A DNA stretch of 64,000 bases from Nematostella vectensis (taxonomy: Eukaryota > Cnidaria > Anthozoa > Actiniaria > Edwardsiidae). The translations under genes and the position numbers were made by a program. Positions within the stretch are counted from its first letter, which is position 1, and each line of letters starts with the position of its first letter. Of this stretch, positions 60,401 through 64,000 are shown one piece after another. Where the stretch lies: NCBI RefSeq assembly GCF_932526225.1, contig NC_064034.1:13218887-13282886 (forward strand), given 5' to 3'. The notes below the pieces were generated by a model. It saw only the letters and a list, made by a program, of their open reading frames with translations, was not told the origin of the DNA and ran no database searches.

Positions 60401-62813
60401 ATACAGTCCTACCTCATCCCCAGTAACAGCAAGGATACAGTCCTACCTCATCCCCCGTAACACCAAGGATACGGTCCTACCTCATCCCCTGTAACACCAA
60501 GGATACAGTCCTACCTCATCCCCCGTAGCACCAAGGATACAGTCCTATCTCATCCCCCGTAGCACCAAGGATACAGTCCTACCTCACCCCCCATAACACC
60601 AAGGATACAGTCCTACCTCATCCCCCGTAGCACCAAGGATACAGTCCTACCTCACCCCCCGTAGCACCAAGGATACAGTCCTACCTCATCCCTTGTAGCA
60701 CCAAGGATACAGTCCTACCTCATCCCTTGTAGCACCAAGGATACAGTCCTACCTCATCCCTTGTAGCACCAAGGATACAGTCCTACCTCACCCCCCGTAA
60801 CACCAAGGATACAGTCCTACCTCATCCCCCGTAGCACCAAGGATACAGTCCTACCTCATCCCCCGTAACACCAAGGATACAGTCCTACCTCATCCCCCGT
60901 AGCACCAAGGATACAGTCCTAACTCATCCCTTGTAGCACCAAGGATACAGTCCTACCTCATCCCCCGTAGCACCAAGGATACAGTCCTACCTCATCCCCC
61001 GTAACACCAAGGATACAGTCCTACCTCATCCCCCGTAACACCAAGGATACAGTCCTACCTCATCCCTTGTAGCACCAATGATACAGTCCTAACTCATCCC
61101 CCGTAGCACCAAGGATACAGTCCTACCTCATCCCCCGTAGCACCAAGGATACAGTCCTACCTCATCCCCCGTAGCACCAAGGATACAGTCCTACCTCATC
61201 CCTTGTAGCACCAAGGATGCAGTCCTACCTCACCCCCCGTAGCACAAAGGATGCAGTCCTACCTCACCCCCCGTAACACCAAGGATGCAGTCCTACCTCA
61301 TCCCCCGTAACACCAATGATACAGTCCTAACTCATCCCCCGTAGCACCAAGGATACAGTCCTACCTCATCCCCCGTAACACCAAGGATACAGTCCTACCT
61401 CATCCCCCGTAACACCAAGGATACAGTCCTACCTCATCCCTTGTAGCACCAATGATACAGTCCTAACTCATCCCCCGTAGCACCAAGGATACAGTCCTAC
61501 CTCATCTCCCGTAGCACCAAGGATACAGTCCTACCTCATCCCCCGTAGCACCAAGGATACAGTCCTACCTCATCCCTTGTAGCACCAAGGATGCAGTCCT
61601 ACCTCACCCCCCGTAGCACAAAGGATGCAGTCCTACCTCACCCCCCGTAACACCAAGGATGCAGTCCTACCTCATCCCTTGTAGCACCAAGGATGCAGTC
61701 CTACCTCATCCCTTGTAGCACCAAGGATACAGTCCTACCTCATCCCCCGTAGCACCAAGAATACAGTCCTACCTCATCCCCAGTAACACCAAGGATACAG
61801 TCCTACCTCATCCCCTGTAGCACCAAGGATACAGTCCTACCTCATTCCCCATAGCACCAAGGATACAGTCCTACCTCATTCCCCGTAACACCAAGGATAC
61901 AGTCCTACCTCATCCCCAGTAACACCAAGGATACAGTCCTACCTCATCCCCTGTAGCACCAAGGATACAGTCCTACCTCATTCCCCGTAGCACCAAGGAT
62001 ACAGTCCTACCTCATTCCCTGTAACACCAAGGATACAGTCCTACCTCATCCCCAGTAGCACCAAGGATACAGTCCTACCTCATCCCCCGTAGCACCAAGG
62101 ATACAGTACTACCTCACCCCCCGTAACACCAAGGATACAGTCCTACCTCATCCCCCGTAACACCAAGGATACAGTCCTACCTCATCCCCCGTAACACCAA
62201 GGATACAGTCCTACCTCATCCCCCGTAACACCAAGGATACAGTCCTACCTCATCCCCCGTAGCACCAAGGATACAGTCCTTAGCGCAACGACTAACGCAA
62301 GGCTTTCGCGGATGTTTTTTTCATGTTCACCTGTACAAGTATTATGGAAACGAAATTTGAAATGAAAAGTTGTGTACTACATAAGATATATGGGTATGGG
62401 ATGAACTTGTTCCAGATTGAAGCGTCATTGCAATAGCCCCCATGTAGTATTTTTTTTAAGAATAGATGACATCGCAACATTGATATATTGGTATCTCAGT
62501 TGAGCAATATTTTTTTTTAAATTATAAAAGCAGTGTCTAAATTTCTTCGAGTATATGACAGATAATTAAGAGCGGATAGCCTGTAAAATAGCGCGGATAA
62601 TTTCTTTGTTGGTTGAGGTTTTCGTCGGCCCGCCGATTGTTACGTAATCGACCGGGAGTAAACTTGTGCGATTGCCGCTTAAATATTGGTACCATTGTAG
62701 TGTCACATATCAAAGCATCCGTTTCATAACATGTAGCAAACTTCTTTGTTTGATTTCTAGGAATTGTGAAGATCAAGCGGGATATCGTTTTTGCAGCAAG
62801 TCTGTATTTGTAG
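42466..62813 (+). CDS. MTREX: MTR4 / MTREX exosome RNA helicase, 28 exons, 1029 aa
   Basis: Exons: 42466-42707, 43086-43152, 44174-44236, 44352-44464, 44894-44954, 45124-45237, 45426-45458, 45616-45673, 46370-46593, 47132-47231, 47721-47852, 48220-48410, 48812-48913, 49193-49318, 49755-49905, 50358-50470, 50640-50699, 50783-50851, 52862-52984, 53311-53421, 54118-54210, 54453-54548, 54801-54898, 55234-55299, 55385-55490, 56049-56240, 56911-57043, 62761-62813. MTR4 is the Ski2-like 3'-5' helicase that feeds RNA to the nuclear exosome (TRAMP, NEXT, PAXT; 5.8S processing). Seen: Walker A AHTSAGKT (151-158), DEIH box (242-245), SAT (273-275), motif [12 protein letters not shown] (508-517), the arch with its KOW segment ([16 protein letters not shown], about 645-662), and a C-terminal helical bundle ending IVFAASLYL. 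The N-terminus MADAF and the arch identify MTR4 rather than SKI2. All phases agree; intron 18 is GC-AG. Confidence 0.97.
42685..42862 (+). repeat. Three copies of the MTR4 exon 1 / intron 1 junction
   Basis: The exon 1 end plus donor (AGAGTCGAGGATACGATAGA, AAG, then GTACATAACG) recurs at 42745 with the donor kept, and again at 42825 with the donor changed to gaagataagg. Spacings are 60 and 80 bp. Confidence 0.85.
43265..44015 (+). repeat. G-rich 40-bp minisatellite in MTR4 intron 2
   Basis: About 18 copies of a 40-bp unit (ATTCAGTGGGAGGGGGGTTA, then AGAGGGGATGGTGGTGGTGG). Each has several G-runs on the transcribed-sense strand, so G-quadruplex formation is plausible. It lies between exons 2 and 3; the glycine-rich frames across it are artefacts. 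Confidence 0.95.
45692..45985. mobile_element. MITE, second complete copy of the 4110-4448 family (MTR4 intron 8)
   Basis: It starts CAGGCCCGTACCTAGG and ends CCTG, flanked by the 5-bp direct repeat TGACA at 45687-45691 and 45986-45990. It shares CAATAGACGTGCTATTTG and CCGACAATAAACGTCCC with the copy at 4110. It sits just after the exon 8 donor. Confidence 0.7.
47214..47375 (+). repeat. 66-bp tandem repeat of the MTR4 exon 10 donor junction
   Basis: Copy 1 (47214-47279) starts inside exon 10 and spans the real donor (GCACCAAAG then GTACACACC). Copy 2 (47280-47345) and partial copy 3 (from 47346) repeat both the coding end and the donor. Each copy ends AAAATA before GCAAAGG. Confidence 0.95.
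47918..47990. repeat. 23-bp perfect hairpin in MTR4 intron 11
   Basis: Arms 47918-47940 and 47968-47990 are perfectly complementary (left arm begins ACACCAAAAACTGGAAATCG). An inner TGCCA/TGGCA pair extends the stem. A near-identical string TAAAGTGTTCTCATTA occurs just before the hairpin (47903) and again near 48048. Confidence 0.85.
50852..51190 (+). repeat. 78-bp tandem repeat containing copies of the MTR4 intron 18 donor
   Basis: The real GC donor is AAAAG then GCAAGT at 50851/50852. Four following units (from about 50875) repeat TATCAAAAGGCAAGTACCTA with a spacer carrying CTCAACACCATGGATCCCCA and TTCAGTGTCTAACTG. Confidence 0.92.
51369..52861 (+). repeat. 42-bp minisatellite made of copies of the exon 19 acceptor junction
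   Basis: About 35 units of CTTAG followed by GGTGCTGTGGGTGACATCCT and GTATGTCCTTGTGTTGT. Real exon 19 starts with the same string at 52862 (ttttag, then GGTGCTGTGGGTGATACCCT). Some units are shortened (36-39 bp). Long frames on both strands through the array are artefacts. Confidence 0.97.
53440..54010 (+). repeat. 19-bp minisatellite in MTR4 intron 20
   Basis: About 30 copies of a 19-bp unit (AGAATCACACATCACAGCC, with AGAATCAAACATCACAGAT variants). It starts about 20 bp after the exon 20 donor. Units ending CACAGGTAGAA include donor-like CAG-GTAGAA. Confidence 0.93.
56273..56528. mobile_element. TTAA-flanked TIR element in MTR4 intron 26
   Basis: TTAA lies at 56273-56276 and 56525-56528. 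Inside are inverted ends sharing CCAGTTTACTTCC (left) and GGAAGTAAACTGG (right), with related outer parts (ACAATCGCAC / GCGACATTGC). TTAA target sites are typical of piggyBac-type elements; no transposase is present. Confidence 0.6.
56560..56690. repeat. Dispersed repeat copy, MTR4 intron 26
   Basis: Related to 8880-9030 in the tubulin gene (shared GTGCTGTGAAGTTGTTTGCC, AGCATT, ATCTTGTGGTCAACTAAG). It directly follows the TTAA element. Confidence 0.5.
57078..62281 (+). repeat. 5.2-kb minisatellite of a 34-bp unit in the last MTR4 intron
   Basis: About 153 copies of a 34-bp unit (AGTCCTACCTCATCCCCCGT then AGCACCAAGGATAC). Two main variants differ by GTAGCACC or GTAACACC; minor ones have CTTGTAG, CCCATAG or GATGCAG. 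Blocks of variant order recur at about 0.9 kb (for example around 58360-59010 and 59290-59950). It begins about 35 bp after the exon 27 donor and ends 480 bp before exon 28. Confidence 0.97.
62540..62690. mobile_element. Relative of the 56273-56528 element, one end retained
   Basis: The right end reads GGGAGTAAACTTGTGCGATT, GCCGCTTAAA, matching the end of the element in intron 26. The inner part (GGTTGAGGTTTTCGTCGGCC, ATCGACCGGGAGTAAAC) is its inverted counterpart. The left end is not clear. Confidence 0.45.
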
Positions 62814-62844
62814 CTCTCCTACTTGTGCCATCTTATCGGACTGT

Positions 62845-63066
62845 ACGAGGTACCCCTAATTGGCGCTACCAGTACCCCTAACGGGCGTTACCAGTACCCC
62901 TAACGGGTGTTACCTGTACCCCTTACGGGCGTTACCAGTACCCCTAATGGGCGTTACGTGTACCCGACTGGCGCTACCAGTACCCCTAACGGGCGTTACC
63001 TGTACCCATAACAGGCGTTACCTGTACCCATAACAGGCGTTACTTGGGCCCTTAACAGGCGTTATC
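62845..63066 (+). repeat. 21-bp tandem array just downstream of the MTR4 stop
   Basis: About 10 copies of a unit like AGTACCCCTAACGGGCGTTACC, with later units changed to CCATAACAGGCGTTACC. It starts about 30 bp after the stop codon, so it probably lies in the MTR4 3' UTR. A single related string (TGTACCCCTGTACG, ACAGGCGTTA) recurs at 63560-63587. Confidence 0.9.
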
Positions 63067-64000
63067 AGATGCTCGTCCAGATGTCACGTAAAGGCATGTA
63101 ACCGTTTACGGGGGACGGGAGTGTGATATTGGACCCAAAAGGTCTCATTGAGGGAAAGCGTGACCATCAAGGGAAAACGTAACAAGGCTTCGCAAGGCGA
63201 AGGCATGGCAGATGTCACAGGGAACACTTCGATTTCGAATGTCGTTATGTCAAAATGTACGTCAAGTGAGTATGATGAAGGCGATGATTGTACAAGGCGA
63301 TGATTGTACAACAACCTCAACGGAGTAACAGTGACAACAAATATTAGCAAGAACAACGACTGATTTATCATCGCCTTATATCTCAACAAAAACAATCTTT
63401 GGTCGAGGGAAACACATTTTGTTCTATAAATATACTTATATCGAATAAGGTTGTACTCGGAGAATGTGTATCATTACCCGCAGTGCTTCATGGGTATCAA
63501 ATAAAAAAATAAAAAAGCGTAAATTAATACAGGTTTGAAAAGCTTTAGTATTGTTATTTATGTACCCCTGTACGTTCACAGGCGTTAAGAGTCCAGCCAT
63601 GTATACGTTACCCATGAACCACTGCGGGTTACGATACATTGACTCGCTGGTGCAACCTTAATTGAAATAGGTGTATATAGGAAAGTAATGAGCTGAAGAA
63701 AATATTGCTTCGTTTTATTGGTCAATCCGTATGTACATTACTATATTGGCTCTATAACCACGTGGACTAGTTGGATAACAAACTCGGGATATTATTTTTA
63801 CTAGATATTTTCATGGCTTTTGACGATCATTTGTACATAGTTTTCATAAATGAGCATTTTATTGCAAACCCTCTGTGGATTTGCAGTCACTTTCAAACTA
63901 GTTTTCGCAGAACCTTTCTGTCCTCAAGGTACCACCCCAACTTTCCCTTGTAGCAGATGACTCTTCTTTTTATTTCGCTGGCTAAGAAAGAAGCCTTTGC
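63067..64000. other. Intergenic tail of the window
   Basis: AT-rich; an AATAAA-rich stretch near 63497-63513 could be a distant MTR4 polyadenylation site. A 103-codon minus-strand frame (63084-63395) with a hydrophobic start has no family match, so it is not called. Confidence 0.4.

Noticed and set aside
57078-62281. CRISPR-like regular repeat
   Set aside because: Units are contiguous with no unique spacers, and the host is an animal; this is a minisatellite.
42466-62813. SKI2 (SKIV2L) rather than MTR4
   Set aside because: The short MADAF N-terminus, the 1029-residue length and the arch and C-terminal segments match MTR4; SKI2 has a longer N-terminus and a different arch insertion.

Overview
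The window is animal nuclear DNA, most likely from a cnidarian and probably a sea anemone. The genes are rich in introns, with GT-AG junctions and one GC-AG junction. Their proteins align residue by residue with what I know of the human families, and the set includes TIKI and LEG1. The non-coding part is crowded with minisatellites and small terminal-inverted-repeat elements. The species call is inference; the gene models below were built by hand by joining exons so that phase and protein family agree.

Layout. 1-5920: no gene. A minisatellite with a 28-bp unit is arranged as a giant inverted repeat (1187-3957), followed by a small transposable element (4110-4448). 5921-12751 (+): divergent beta-tubulin in 7 exons; intron 3 carries an (ATC)n tract and intron 6 a 31-bp minisatellite of about 2 kb. 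12752-17202: intergenic, with one TIR element. 17203-23536 (+): TIKI metalloprotease, 7 exons. 24933-27358 (+): LEG1-family secreted protein, 3 exons. 27756-29534 (-): soluble apyrase / E-NTPDase, 3 coding exons, convergent with LEG1. 32824-39861 (+): RPF1, 8 exons. 42466-62813 (+): MTR4 (MTREX) exosome helicase, 28 exons, with a 5.2-kb minisatellite in its last intron. 62814-64000: a 3' tandem array and no recognised gene.

Functional links. RPF1 and MTR4 are head-to-tail neighbours that both act in maturation of the large ribosomal subunit (pre-60S assembly, and exosome trimming of the ITS2 part of 5.8S precursors). TIKI, LEG1 and the apyrase are three consecutive genes for secretory-pathway proteins. 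I see no operon and no evidence of lateral transfer.

Main unusual signal. Several tandem arrays are copies of splice junctions. In MTR4, intron 18 has its donor copied at its 5' end (78-bp units) and its acceptor plus the first exon codons copied about 35 times at its 3' end (42-bp units). Introns 10 and 1 also carry copies of their own exon-donor junctions. In RPF1, a block of about 660 bp containing the promoter and start codon is duplicated inside intron 2, within an AT minisatellite that runs up to the exon 3 acceptor. These genes therefore carry many decoy splice or start signals next to the functional ones.
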